From Dendrophyllia cribrosa (Eukaryota > Cnidaria > Anthozoa > Scleractinia > Dendrophylliidae), in assembly GCA_024195265.1 (NCBI GenBank), contig JAJLRJ010000007.1:9186828-9250827 (forward strand): DNA of 64,000 nt, given 5' to 3'. Within the stretch, counting starts at the first letter, position 1. The number at the start of each line of letters is the position of its first letter. The notes under the pieces are model-generated. The model was given only the letters and a program-made list of their open reading frames with translations, searched no databases and was not told the origin of the DNA. Shown in pieces: positions 45,201 to 55,620 of the stretch. The translations under genes and the position numbers were made by a program.

Positions 45201-48200
45201 AAAAAAGGCCAATAGGAATTAATTAGACATACAAATAACAATAGCCGCTGCACGCTTAATTTAAATTAACAATAGCCGCTGCACGCTTAATCGTGCCGCG
45301 TGTGATGATAAAGCTAATTAATTCCTATTTGGCTTTTTTTATTTTTCATTTTTCTATGACAACGTTATTGCAATTAGGTGTACATGAAATAATCCTAGAA
45401 CCCAAAAGATAAGATGACAAGTGAATCATATTGGAGAACATAATTGTTAGCATTTTTTCCCAAAAAAAAAAAACTAGAGAAAGATCTTGGAAACACAATA
45501 GCCCATTTCATTCCTGTTTTAGCGCTCAAGTGAAGTTAAATTTCTTGTAAGGCTCTACCAGGACAGTTATTAATGAAAATATTTGTTTAATTACTGGTAA
45601 TACCAAACAGAGGACGGGTTTTTATTAACAGAACTATTTTATGCTCTTCGCAGTTATATCAGGAACATGTGTTCCAAAACAACGCAGCATCATACAAATA
45701 GCCGCGAAAGGACTCACCTTCTCGACTCCAGGTTTTCCATCATCGTATTCAAAAAAAGGAGTTTGCAGTTGGAACATTACCGTGCCCGCTGGAGATTTTA
45801 TCAAGCTTACATTTTGGAAAAATTATGGAGAATGTAATGAGAACTATGTAAACGTTTATGATGTGACAAATTCCACACGCATTTCTCTCGGAAAATTCTG
45901 CGAAAAATACAGAGAGCAAATTCTTTACTCCAACGGAAACAATTTGCTGATAAAATATACCTCCTTACGCAGAGTCTCGTCAAACGGTTTTATTGCTACA
46001 TATGAATCTGTTAAATCAGCCCCTGCAGTGTACTCTTGTTTGACAACGGTTCAAAATAGTCTGAAAGACACTCGTGGAGAATTTGCGAGCTACGAATATC
46101 CCCTACATTACTCTAATAACATCAAGTGTTCGTGGGTTATTCTTCGCCCGGCTGGATTTATCGTTCAGTTAACGTTTCATTCATTTAATTTACAACAGTC
46201 ACAAGACTGTGAAGCTGACTATGTGGAGATTAAGCAGGGTGAAAAGGAATATGAATGGGATGCTAAAGTGATTGACAGATTCTGTGGCTCTTCCCTTCCT
46301 CCTGTTATTCTGTCGAACCAATCAAATGTGTTCGTGGATTTTGTAACTGATATCTCTGGAATGTACCCAGGATTCCATGCCAGCTACAAGGTCCTTCCTA
46401 ACCGTAAGTTGTTCGTAGTATTATTAACGGATAGTATTTGTGTAGCCTCATTATTATGAAGCAATGAGGTTCTGGTACTGTTGAACTTCTACCTTCTCAC
46501 AAGACGACACCTTTAGGTTACACCTTCCAGAAGAGGGTGCCTCCCATAGGAGACTTCCCTAAGTGGACACCAAAGACACCTAAGTGGGGCACTTCGCATA
46601 AGGGAACAGCCCTCATAAGAAGATATAACATCCTATTAGAGGACACCTCCCATAATGGGACACTTCGCATAAGGGGACACCTCACATAATGGAACACCTC
46701 CTTTAAGGTGACTTTGTATTTGTTAAGTGGTCGCAGTCACCCTTTAGCAGTTCCATGTTTGTCTGTCTTTGTTATTTTTACCTGTATTAAGCGGTCACAC
46801 TTGAACTCATTTGTAATTTCATAAGGGTGGGAATATAGTTTAGAGGCGGTTTTGCAACATCCATCTCGCGAAACTCTAGAGTTCCGTAACTTAGGCTTGT
46901 GGCGAACAATTGCCACCGCAGTAACAAGGCAGAGATCACTTGATTGTGTTATAATACTGTACGTTAATAAAATTGACATTTGACCACCTCAAAAAGTTTT
47001 TTTTTTAATGAACCTGTATTACCGTATTTTCTCAGTTAAACGCCCCCGGCGTTTATTTCAAACTTGGCCTAGTGGACCCGGCGTTTCTTTGAATCAGCAG
47101 TTTTTTTCTCGCCCGCCATTTTTTAAGAAAGGTCATTATTCGTTTTTCTTGGCAGCCGTGTACCTTGCCCTTAAATCTTAAGTTTATTATACCACAAATA
47201 AACGTTTGAGGGGCTTACTTACAACTTCCTCTATTATACCCGGCGTTTATTCAGGGCCCAGCGTTTAAACGAGAAAATACGGTAAGTGGCCAACCTGTAT
47301 TGAGCGACCAATTTCCAAAGTCCCGAGGGTGGCCTCTTAAAACAGGTTCAACTGTATTTATCTTAAATTGGATTCTATTGTATGTTTATTTCAGCGGCCA
47401 TGGGCTCTTGCAGTAACCCGGGGCAAAACAACATCATTCCCCTGACTGGAGAAACAGGAAGCCTTTTCTCGCCGCTCTACCCACGTGACTATCCTAACAG
47501 CATCATGTGTACCTGGGTGATTACAGTACCCGAGGGACACTTTGTGAAGCTGAGAATAAAGTTCTTTCGCATGGGTTACAGCTGCGGAACCTCCTCTCTT
47601 CAAATCCGTGACGGTCAGAGTTCATCGAGCAATCTACTGAAGAAGTTCTGTGGGTGGGAATATGAGTCCACTGTTTTTTCTAGCGGTCGCTACCTTTTGG
47701 TTCAATTTGATTCAAAGAAGGAATATTTGTCAGGCGAATCTTTGTTCGATGCTGTGTTTGAGGCAGTGACACAGGGTAAGGAAGCCACTGGTTAGAAACT
47801 TATTCCCACTTATACCTGCCAATACAATGATATCGTAAAAATTCTGAAAGTACCCCCCCCCCCCCCCCCCCCCCAACCCCGAAAGTAACAGACTTACTGA
47901 CTTAAAAAAAGTTTGGAAAAGAAACTATATTCTCTCAAAAGCAACCAGAATGCAATAATAGCTTAGAATTCTAGTTTTGACAACCTACGTACGGTACGTT
48001 AAAAGGTATGCTGTCTTACTTCCTTTCATATTTTAAGTTTGAACATCCAATTTTGCGGTTATATTTACCTTGTGCAATAAATTCCTTGGAGCGGATTGTT
48101 CGCATATTTTATCAGTCCGAACGCAACATCCACTCGAAAGAGCTAGAGGAGTTTTATACTACTCAAGTCAGACAAGAGTATACACTCTTCTTTTATTATA

Positions 48201-51200
48201 TAAGAACCTTTTTTATGAGAACGTTGAGGTTGAGATGAGAATGAGCTAAAAAACTTCTTTTTCCATGTGTAATAACTGGCAAATTTGTAGGACTTCGCCT
48301 GCATTCCTTTCTTCAGTATTCAGAACTATGTTTTACTTAAATACTGTACCATTCATCCTAAGAATTTTTTCAAGATCAAATCACCAAAAACTAAGAACAT
48401 CCGGTCCCAGCTCACCCTCGGCCCAAACATTAGACGTGCTTATATAATAATAGAGACTTGTATAGCGCACATATCACGTGTCTCATGACGCTTTACATAC
48501 ACTTATGAGAATGAGATAGGACGTCAGCTTATGAAGGCGCCTCAGGCAGCCGCTATCGGTCCATTGTTGATCTCATCTCCCCCACCCCACCCATGAACAA
48601 TGTATGGCACTGAGGGTGGTCACAGCCAGAGTTCTGTTACGTCCTCAGTGGTTCTTTTACGTCCCCATCGGAGACGGGACCGCCATTTCTACGTAGTCAT
48701 CCGAGCCACGTGAAGGTCTAACCATTCTGCAGATGATGAAAAAAGAGTATACAGTCAACTCTCTATTAACGGACACCTCTATAAGGTGGACACCTCTATA
48801 AGACGGACATCTGGTGTTGGGCCCTGCTGTTTTTCAGTCATTTTACTGTAACTGAACTCTCCATAAGACGGACAACGGACACTTTTAAACCTTCAACGGA
48901 CACTTGAGAAGTGCTTTTTTAGTGAAAAATACTTCAAAATGGAAGTGTGGGTGCTAAATATGAACAAACGAGTCCACACTTCTAATATTTTTTTTGTTTC
49001 AGTTTCTAGGTTTTGCTTAAGTAAACCACTTTAAACAAACTTACAGCAGACGTGTATTCATTGTGCATAGGTTCAGCAGTTTATTATCTTAAAATAACTG
49101 GTGTCACGTTACCTTGACTCTCTATTAGCCGGACACCTCTCTAAGACGGACAGTTGTGACTGGTCCCAACGGTGTCCGTTTTAGAGAGAGTTGACTGTAT
49201 ACTACTCAAGTATTCAATTAAATAGAATTAAAGGGGTATTGTCACGCAGATTTTGCTGTCTTTTGGTCAAAATACACCAAATAGTTGACAAAGTTGCTCA
49301 AACAAAAAATTGCTCTTGGGACACCAACGAAAAATATCAAGTGATTTATTCAAGGAAGAACAAACCTTAATCCGTTTTTTTTGTGATTTTTCTACGACAC
49401 TTGAAAGGAACTTGAAAAAATTGGCCAATTATCCGCAGCACAAGTAGAGTATTTGTGAACAAAACTGGACCATTATTTTTAGATTTCTATTGAAATAAAT
49501 ATGTTTTTTCGCTTTTCAAAGTGATAATAAAAATAGGTGACATAGCCCCTTAAAATGAGCGTAGAACATTTCAGTCATGATGGAGTCAAGAACAGTCCTT
49601 TTAAAGTGTATATGACGGATTTTTTTTTTAATTTCATGATCGAATTTACATGGTGTTCTGATAAGAAAACCGAAAAAACGTTTTTCGATATCGAGTTTTC
49701 TTCTCCATGTTTTAGCTGTTTAAAAAGGTGTAATTTCACTTCCGGTGGAGTATTATACCGCGCAAGAAGAAGGACTGGGAATAGTCGGCTGTGACGTCAA
49801 TACATGAATGCTATATTCGCGTTTTCTCGGTTCCTCCGTTGTTTTGGTGTGTATTGCTACAACCATAGACAACACACCTTAATGTTTCTTCCCCAAGGTA
49901 CACATAAAAAAACCCTGAAGAACCGAGAAACCGCGAAACTATTTATAATAACATGGGTGATGTGATTTGTGTTTTTTTTTTTTAATTTGAAGTTATTCTG
50001 TGGATGTGTTTGTTTAAAAAACGTTCATTCAAGTAAAAACCGCTGTTACAGAAGTTTGAACATAATGTGTAACTGATTTTTCTTTTCAGTACCAGCTTCT
50101 TTTTCCTGCACTTCAGAAAATCGTATCAACCGATTAAGTTCGGAAACCGGAAGTCTTGCCAGCAGTAACTATCCTCTACCTTATGAGGACAGGGTTGAGT
50201 GCGTTTGGATCATCTATGTACATTCTGATTACAACATAAAACTTTCCTTCGATTTCTTTAATCTGTCCCAGTCCAGTGATTGTTCTGATGATTATGTGGA
50301 GGTACGCGATGGTCAGTTTGATACAAGTGACCTTATTGGAAAGTTCTGTGGATCAGAGAAACCTGAATCAATAACCTCAGATGACAGGGACTTGCATGTT
50401 ACCTTTAAGTCCAGTGGAAAGACGAAGTATCCCGGATTTAAAGCCAGCTATGAAACCAAGCGTAAGTACGAATGGATAACTGTTCCCACAAATAGCTTGA
50501 AGAAAGGGTGAAAAAATCGGTTAAAATAGTGTGACCTAATGTAACAGCTAACGTGACAAAATCAGTCTAGGTAACATGACCTAACGTGACAGAATGAGTT
50601 CAGATAGCGTGACAAAATCAGTCAAGATAACGTAACCTAACGTGAGAGAATCGGCTAAAATAGCGTGACCTAACGTTACAGCTAATGTGGAAAAATCAGT
50701 TAAGCTTGGTTCCCATTAGCGACGTAAGCGGAATCGGAATCGTAAGAACCTTACGATCTAGTGGAAATCAAAACGACGGAAGCAGAAGCGGAATCGGAAG
50801 AAAAAGGAAACCTTCTGATCCTTCCGACTCCGTCGAGTTTCCGATTCCGATTGCGACTCCGTTGTTTAATTTCTACTAGAACGTAAGGTTCGTTACGCTT
50901 CCGACTCCGACTCCGCTTCCGATTACGTCGCTAGTGGGAACCAGCCCCTAAGATAACGTGATGCGACGTGATAGAATCAGTTACGATAACGTGACCTAAC
51001 GTTACAGTTAACGTGACAGAACCAGTTCAGATAACGTGATCTAACTTGACAGAATATCAGTTAAGATAGCGTGACCTAACGTGACAGAATCAGTTACGAT
51101 AGCGTGACCTATCGTGACAGAGTCAGTTACGATAGCGTGACCTATCGTGACAGAATCAGTTACGATAGCGTGACCTAACGTGACAGAATCAGTTACGATA

Positions 51201-51437
51201 GCGTGACCACTGGTTCCTGATGTGCATGTTACTCTTATATCTCCTTCGTTAGGTTCAACGGGAGCCATTATGAAAATCGTGGGATACTGCGTAGGTGGGC
51301 TTACCGCTTTGTTTGCGTTGATTGGAGGTTGCATAAAGTGCTACATGATACGTCAACAACATAATTCCGCCATGGAATACATTGAAGCTGACGGAGCTGA
51401 AGGCGCACCTCTACAAGAGCAAGCCACGAAACTTTAG
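39266..51437 (+). CDS. Seven-CUB-domain single-pass membrane protein (5' end not found), 7 exons
   Basis: Exons: A 39266-39624 (CUB1), B 41563-41949 (CUB2), C 44580-44954 (CUB3), D 45654-46403 (CUB4 and CUB5 without an intron), E 47395-47775 (CUB6), F 50090-50461 (CUB7) and G 51253-51437 (membrane anchor). All six introns are GT-AG and phase 1, giving 935 residues from exon A to the stop. CUB marks: NATCQWTITAP, NVTCGWYITAPENH, INNCFWKIIAPKG, GVCSWNITVPAGDF, NIKCSWVILRPAGF, SIMCTWVITVPEG and RVECVWIIYV. CUB5 and CUB7 have acidic DCEADYVEIKQG/DCSDDYVEVRDG segments like Ca-binding CUBs. Exon G: helix KIVGYCVGGLTALFALIGG, then a ~35-aa tail. CUB modules bind proteins outside the cell, and the ligand is unknown. 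Exon A needs an upstream phase-2 exon, probably with the signal peptide. It resembles cubilin-like proteins only by domain content. Confidence 0.85.
39690..40055. repeat. 'GTTGGCTCATAGGAGCC' family, right-end part, copy 1 (CUB gene intron 1)
   Basis: GACGGTGTTGGAGGGAGG, GTGGGGAGTTGGACACAGG, GTGGAGCAAAATGCCTAGG then TATTCACGAGTTGGCTCATA. The same series occurs at 51680-51845 and 54260-54386. It lies next to a left-end part (AACTCGTGAATAC...AACGAGTTACAGCAGACGGG, 40053-40190). Confidence 0.6.
40344..40808. mobile_element. TIR element with CACCGCAACACCGC motif, copy 2, 6-bp TSD
   Basis: 465 bp, same 16-bp ends as 16876-17353. GTAAAG flanks it perfectly at 40338-40343 and 40809-40814. Internal order is the same: ACCGCAACACCGC phrases, GTCAAGTTACTTATAAATAA, GGCGACCGGCAGCGTATTGA, GACAAGGGTCAAACAGGAAA. 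The copies are close in sequence, so recently active. Confidence 0.88.
42213..42319. mobile_element. Small foldback (CUB gene intron 2)
   Basis: AACAATTAGA...GATTTCTA...GATAGTTGAT and the inverse ATCAACTATC...TAGAAATC...TCTAATTGTT. About 107 bp. Confidence 0.5.
43078..43272. mobile_element. Foldback MITE, TCCCATTTT ends (CUB gene intron 2)
   Basis: Arms of about 90 bp include ACCCACAAAA(A)TCCCAAATTTGG and TGAGACAAGTCCCAACCA with their inverses. Confidence 0.65.
43619..44180. mobile_element. 562-bp foldback with ~240-bp arms (CUB gene intron 2)
   Basis: TTAAAGTGCCCCTATGATCA and TGATCACAGGGGCACTTTAA are the ends. The arms pair through TTACGGCCGCCATTAATCAA and GACGTCACTTTCTC, with a loop near 43860-43940. 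Non-coding. Confidence 0.8.
44184..44262 (+). repeat. tRNA-like segment (SINE head or tRNA pseudogene)
   Basis: TCCTCGATGGTTAGTAGTCT resembles an A box, then GCGCCTGGATTCACAGTCAG and GGGTTCAATTC (B box), followed by a T-rich stretch. The acceptor and T stems do not pair properly. Confidence 0.5.
45043..45059. repeat. G17 tract (CUB gene intron 3)
   Basis: 17 consecutive G about 90 bp after exon C. Confidence 0.7.
45144..45382. mobile_element. Foldback MITE with TACACCTAATTGCAATAACG ends (CUB gene intron 3)
   Basis: 239 bp with near-perfect arms. The centre holds a direct repeat of ACAATAGCCGCTGCACGCTT at about 45239 and 45270. Confidence 0.75.
46490..46790. repeat. Degenerate 'GGACACCTCCCATAATGGG' tandem repeat (CUB gene intron 4)
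   Basis: About ten irregular units of the GGACACYTCRCATAAKGGG type of around 20-30 bp, ending in a TTAAGCGGTCAC phrase like the other staircase repeats. Confidence 0.55.
47020..47284. mobile_element. MITE with TACCGTATTTTCTC ends (CUB gene intron 4)
   Basis: 265 bp. ACCGTATTTTCTCAGTTAAA and TTTAAACGAGAAAATACGGT are inverse. Inside, CCCGGCGTTT occurs repeatedly. It ends 110 bp before exon E. Confidence 0.7.
47853..47874. repeat. C22 tract (CUB gene intron 5)
   Basis: 22 consecutive C, about 77 bp after exon E. Confidence 0.7.
48448..48738 (-). repeat. Retroposon 3' tail, minus strand (CUB gene intron 5)
   Basis: The minus strand ends GTATGTAAAGCGTCATGAGA, ATATGTGCGCTATACAAGTC and TCTATTATTATATA. 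This 'gcgctatacaagt...ATT' form is typical of a SINE or LINE tail. No open frame. Confidence 0.45.
48750..49199. mobile_element. MITE with CAGTCAACTCTCT ends, TA target (CUB gene intron 5)
   Basis: 450 bp. TACAGTCAACTCTCTATTA and AGAGAGAGTTGACTGTA are inverse, flanked by TA. TA targets with CAGT ends point to a Tc1/mariner-like transposase (inference). The interior carries GGACACCTCTATAAGACGGA repeats. Confidence 0.7.
49228..49553. mobile_element. TTAAAGGGGC-TGTCA MITE, copy 3 (CUB gene intron 5)
   Basis: 326 bp. Internal match to the reverse complement of 30762-31129 (CAAGTGATTT, AACAAACCTTAATC, CAAAACTGGACCATTATTTT). Confidence 0.65.
50515..51210. repeat. 33-bp minisatellite (CUB gene intron 6)
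   Basis: The unit is GATAGCGTGACCTAACGTGA plus CAGAATCAGTTAC. The last four units (about 51070-51200) are almost exact; earlier ones are diverged. Because 33 is a multiple of 3, the minus strand stays open with an 11-aa repeat (HAIVTDSVTLG), which I do not take as a gene. A MITE splits the array at 50705-50944. Confidence 0.8.
50705..50944. mobile_element. MITE with TTGGTTCCCATTAGCGACGT ends inside the minisatellite
   Basis: 240 bp. Arms pair TGGTTCCCA(C)TAGCGACGTAA with its inverse, then GCGGAATCGGAATCG-type repeats. Palindromic and non-coding. Confidence 0.7.
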
Positions 51438-51629
51438 CTCGCCTAGTCACCTTTACCTGCCCAGTGCGTCAAAGTATAGTATAGGTAAAAACAGCAAACT
51501 GATCCTCACGGCAAGGAGAAATGATTGAGACAGAAGTGAAATTAAAAAAACAGTTGCAAAGTATATAATGACGACCAAAAATAGTAGCTTATTATTTCTT
51601 GTTTTTTAGACAGAAATTGCGCTCATTCG

Positions 51630-51845
51630 CTCGATCGGCTGTAAACATTGAGCCCGCGATCTGTAATGGTCACCTGCCTTACCCATGAGGACGGCGTTGG
51701 AGGGAGGAGAGGGTGGGGAGTTGGACGCAGAAGGGTTGGGCGGGGTCGGTGGAGCAAAACGCCTAGGAGAGGGAAGGGTCCGAAGATGTGCAGAATCTTT
51801 TATTTAGAGTGTTTCATATTCACCAATTGGCTAATAAGAGTAAAT
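51630..51845. repeat. 'GTTGGCTCATAGGAGCC' family, copy 2 (degenerate right end)
   Basis: GACGGCGTTGGAGGGAGG, GTGGGGAGTTGGACGCAG, GGTGGAGCAAAACGCCTAGG and then CATATTCACCAATTGGCTAA. Parallel to 39880-40040. Confidence 0.55.
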
Positions 51846-51942
51846 ATAGTATTGAAACAAAGACCGATACAACGTAGGTAGAATTTTAAAGGTGTAGTAT
51901 GGTACTTTATTTCGGCTGGCCAAACCAGCCTTCTTCAGGTAC

Positions 51943-52099
51943 AATAGGCCTTTATCACGCCCCGCCATTTTGTATAAAAACAAAAGATTTACGCCGCCCA
52001 GCCTCGCAGTGAAAAAGTTGAAAACGAGGTTGGGCAGGCAAAAACAAAGTATTTTATTCTCCGGGGAGTCAACATGGCCGCAGCGTGATAAAGGCCTAT
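51943..52099. mobile_element. MITE with AATAGGCCTTTATCACGC ends
   Basis: 157 bp. ATAGGCCTTTATCACGC and GCGTGATAAAGGCCTAT are exact inverted ends; GCCATTTTGT/AACATGGCCG continue weakly. Confidence 0.65.
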
Positions 52100-52440
52100 G
52101 AATTTAGTAAAATTAACATTAGTTTGCAAATCCTCTCGTCGGGGGAGGAGCGTGGGCTTATTTTCCGAACAGCGGCTGGTAGTTGAGCCTACCAGTGACC
52201 TTAATTTTCTAGTTTTACCGATCGATGTTTTGTAGCAATACTTAGAACTTCAGTACTACATATTAACGGGGTGCCGCATTAACGGGGTTTTATTATAAGA
52301 AAATGTATGGGCGTCTCGCCGGGTCCAAAATTAGAGAAGCATTTAGTTGGGATAACCTTAATAAAGATACTCCGTCAGGTTACCGGCGAATGCATTCTCT
52401 AAAATAGAGATATGAGGATATGAATAATACCTGAAATTAA

Positions 52441-53830
52441 TACAGTGAAACCCGTATTAAGCGGACACCAGCTTGGGTCCCGAAATTTTCTTCCCATATT
52501 TACTGTAAATTGAACCTGTATTCAGCGGACCCCTCAATTAAGGTGGCCGAACACAGTATCGCGGGCGGTTAGCGGCAATTCGCGTGACGGCGCGGGCTTT
52601 TAGAAAGAGTGTGAGACAGCTCCGTTTTGTAAACAATGTACACAAACGACAATTCCACAAAATCCACTCATTAAAATTTCATGAAATTTAAAACAGAAGT
52701 CTAACGAAGGAATTCTGTGACACGATCAATATTGACTGGGCTATGTTCTTGAATATTTAAAATTTTAAACAAGAATTATTTATTGTAAGCTGTGTGCAAG
52801 GTCATGAGAAAAACTAATGACTGGATTTTACGTAAACCTTATAAAAGTGAAATTTTAGGGTTGTTTTCAATCATCTACGTTGCCATGGATTTTCCCTTTG
52901 CCAAGTTTCAGCTTTTAAGCTGCAGCCTTTCTCGCATAATGCCCTAATGAATGTCATATACCCACAACCTATCAAAACTGTGTTTGCCACCTTCAGCACA
53001 CGCGGACACCAAAATTAGGCCATTTTGTTACACGAAACCTGTATTAAGCGGACATTTCAAGTGTTTTTAGAATGCACTTTTATTAGATTATGGGATTAGT
53101 CTATTTCTAAACGCGTGTTTTCCGGTAAAAAGTAATTCAATGCGATACAGACATTTGCGAATTAGGTTTATGAATTAAAATGTAATGAAATCAGTAGGTG
53201 TAGATATAATAAACGTGGAGATGTCTCGAGACGATATCACTTCTTATCGATTAAGGAATACTGAAAAAGTTTCTCTTATAGTGGAGCTGCGTTGTGGAAC
53301 AGCCTATCCCATGATCTACGACTCTGCAGCGTCTTTAAAGATTTTAAACGTAAACTGCGTCATTACAGTTTTGAATGAGTTCAATACGTTTTATACACGG
53401 CATCCTTGAAAAGCAACTTAAGTATGTAATTAGTTTTAATTTTAGTTTAATGCTAGTTATCAGATCTTCATTTTATCTTTTTAAATAACTGTATGCTGAA
53501 GGAATATTTACCGCGTCTAAATAAAGTTAACATTCATTCATTCAAGGTCTATTTTCGCGTTCGAAGAACGCAATCCTAATTTCGTGTTGGTTGTCCTGTG
53601 CCTTTATGTGCAGTAAAATTTGAGATTTTTTGGTGTCCGGTCTTTCAAATGGCCGCCCCTATTGTTTTTTTTTTCAGGGGCTCATTTCCGCCGGAAGTTC
53701 CTTCGAACGCGTCTCCATAATCTCCGATTGCTGCTAGAATGTATCAGAACCTGTATCAAGCGGACACCCTGTATTAAGCGGACACTAGCGACGGTACCAA
53801 GGGTGTCTGCTTAATACAGTTTTGACTGTA
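52441..53830. mobile_element. ~1.4-kb TIR element with TACAGT-AAACCCGTATTAAGCGGACACC ends
   Basis: The left TACAGTGAAACCCGTATTAA and the right TTAATACAGTTTTGACTGTA are approximate inverses, both with 'AAGCGGACACC' phrases. Internal copies of CCTGTATTAAGCGGACA occur at 53038 and 53750. A LINE remnant lies inside. It may be two elements rather than one. Confidence 0.4.
53185..53555 (+). pseudogene. 3' remnant of a CR1/L2-like LINE
   Basis: From 53271 the translation reads FSYSGAALWNSLSHDLR, then a 'VFKDFKRKLRHY' stretch and a stop at 53376. This is the usual C-terminus of CR1/L2-type reverse transcriptases. A ~150-bp UTR follows, ending in AATAAAG...(ATTC)n at about 53545. The upstream coding part is lost, and the frame breaks just before 53271. 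Confidence 0.65.
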
Positions 53831-53926
53831 ATACCGTAAAATGAACCCCCCGGCCAACCCACCAAAACGAGAAGAAAGAAAGAAATACAATCGTTCAAGC
53901 AAGCTGTCATTTTTAAGGGGCATTAC

Positions 53927-54050
53927 GCTGCTCTTACAAGGTCTTCTCTGATTTGCTGAGAAAACAATAGAACAAACAACACAACAGTGGACCCTAGCCC
54001 TGAAAACAATAGAGCTGCGTGATACCCAGGTCCAATGAAATTAGAGGTTG
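53927..54050. repeat. Dispersed repeat, 'AGAGCTGCGTGATACCCAGG' family, copy 3
   Basis: Nearly identical to 11180-11296 over more than 100 bp, so recently spread. It abuts the element at 54080. Confidence 0.65.
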
Positions 54051-54074
54051 TAAAGAGCTGCGTGGTATCTGATT

Positions 54075-54386
54075 TTTAACTCGTGAATAAGCGAAGCGTT
54101 GAACGAGTTATGGCAGACGGGGACAAATATGCAAATCTTTACACCTTCCTTCCAGCTATCGGCCGTAAACTTTTCTTGATAATTTCGCTGACTAGTGTAT
54201 AAGACTTGCGCATATATTTTGCCGGTTCCGAATGCGATAGGTGTTGGTCATCTACCTAACCCATGGGACGGCGTTGGAGCGTGGGGAGTTGGACGCAGAG
54301 AGTGGGGGGTTGGGGAGCCGGTGGAGCAAAACGGAGGGTCCGAAGTTTGTTTCGTATTCACGAGTTGGCTCACAGGAGCCTTTGAT
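54075..54386. mobile_element. 'AACTCGTGAATA...TTCACGAGTTGGCTCACAGGAGCC' element, complete-looking copy
   Basis: About 310 bp. The left TTAACTCGTGAATAAGCGAA continues into a hairpin (AACTCGT...AACGAGTT); the right is TATTCACGAGTTGGCTCACA then GGAGCCTTTGA. Interior phrases match 39880-40190 and 51630-51845. Non-coding. Confidence 0.6.
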
Positions 54387-54647
54387 GTATTGACTCAGAT
54401 CAATTTTAAAACGTATATCTTTCTCACGCCTCCATTAAATGTACAAAATGATAAACTATAACTGCAAAAGCACACTACACCATCCCCTCGATATGGCCAG
54501 TACCTTACGCATGCGCACAACCAAATCACCCTGGTAGTGGCAGCCATGGACAGCTGTTTCGTCCTAGTTAGGACTCATCAGCATGGCATAGCCAGGCAGG
54601 GTCTCATATAAGATCGTCGACCCGCCACTTTACTACCAAGGCGGATG

Positions 54648-54772
54648 TGTTGTGGTGCAATTTTGTCCTTGGTGCAAATTTTATTTTTCTTTGTTTTTGG
54701 GTATGGTAATGTATGATGATGATTTAAACAAAGGGAAAAAAATTGCACCAAGGATAAAATTGCACCACAACA
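54648..54772. mobile_element. TGTTGTGGTGCAA foldback MITE, copy 3, TSD GATG
   Basis: 125 bp, flanked by GATG at 54644-54647 and 54773-54776. Same layout as 15459-15587, but every GGTTCAA in the arms reads GGTGCAA here, in both arms. A (AAAT)n run follows at 54785-54809. Confidence 0.8.
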
Positions 54773-54809
54773 GATGCATAAAAAAATAAATAAATAAATA
54801 AATAAATAA

Positions 54810-55440
54810 CGTCAAAATGATAACCGAAATAAAAGTCAAAGTTGAACCACTCTGGTTGCACTTCAGCACATCCTTTGATGTTTTTCTTTTTCATGTTAAT
54901 TGCTATCTACGGTAACTTTTCGTATTAAAAGTGTTACAAAAGGCAGCGAATGGACACCGAATTGAACTGTTCAATTAAGATGCATGAGTGAATAATAAGA
55001 TTAATCCTAGTCTTTCACTCATATTGAATATCTTCCAAATTCTCGAACCAAGAGACATGAAGAGACAAGAGAAAGAAACAGCAGGGCTTTCATAATTTCA
55101 ATGTTCATACATTTCTTTTCGAGAAAGAAACCGCAGAGCTTTCACTCGGTTGAATCTTCATACATTTGTGTTTTATCTACACAATAAGAAAAAGTTAATT
55201 ATACAAACTATTGTACATGAACAAGGCTCGATCAATTCAATTTCATTATAAAACCACCACTAAGTTAAACTGGTCTAAATGCACGGAGAAGCCACAATCT
55301 TCCACTTAGCGGTTACAGGTTGTATTCAGTAAAGTTATAAATAAATTATGCAGCTTATATTTTGAGAGGTTATAAAATAACTACTATACTTTTGACAATA
55401 AGTGTCTTGACTTTAATTGCTGCTAAGAGTTTTAAAGAAG
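54810..55440. other. No gene recognised
   Basis: AT-rich sequence with a short direct repeat of GAGAAAGAAAC...GCAG(G/A)GCTTTCA (about 55068 and 55120). Nothing coding. Confidence 0.4.
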
Positions 55441-55447
55441 ACATCGC

Positions 55448-55620
55448 AAATTCGCCACTTTAGAAACGAGAAGGAAACTGGGCCGAGTGAACTTTCGCAA
55501 CAACTTCTGGGATCGTTACAGGGGACGCTTCTTTTGTCTCTGTCCCCAGTAACAGTACCAGAAGTCGTTGCGAAAGTTCACTCGGCCCAGTTTCCTTTTC
55601 CTTTCTAAAGTGGCGAATTT
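55448..55620. mobile_element. Foldback MITE with AAATTCGCCACTTTAGAAA ends
   Basis: 173 bp. Arms of about 75 bp include AACTGGGCCGAGTGAACTTT, CGCAACAACTTCTGG and their inverses, with a short loop. Confidence 0.75.

Noticed and set aside
50515..51200. CRISPR-like array
   Set aside because: The 33-bp units are contiguous without unique spacers, and the DNA is eukaryotic.
51041..51334. 97-codon minus open frame with HAIVTDSVTLG repeats
   Set aside because: Produced by a 33-bp minisatellite inside a CUB gene intron and overlapping exon G antisense. No domain or signal.
55417..55608. 63-codon frame with symmetric start and end peptides
   Set aside because: It is the translation of a foldback MITE arm, loop and inverse arm.
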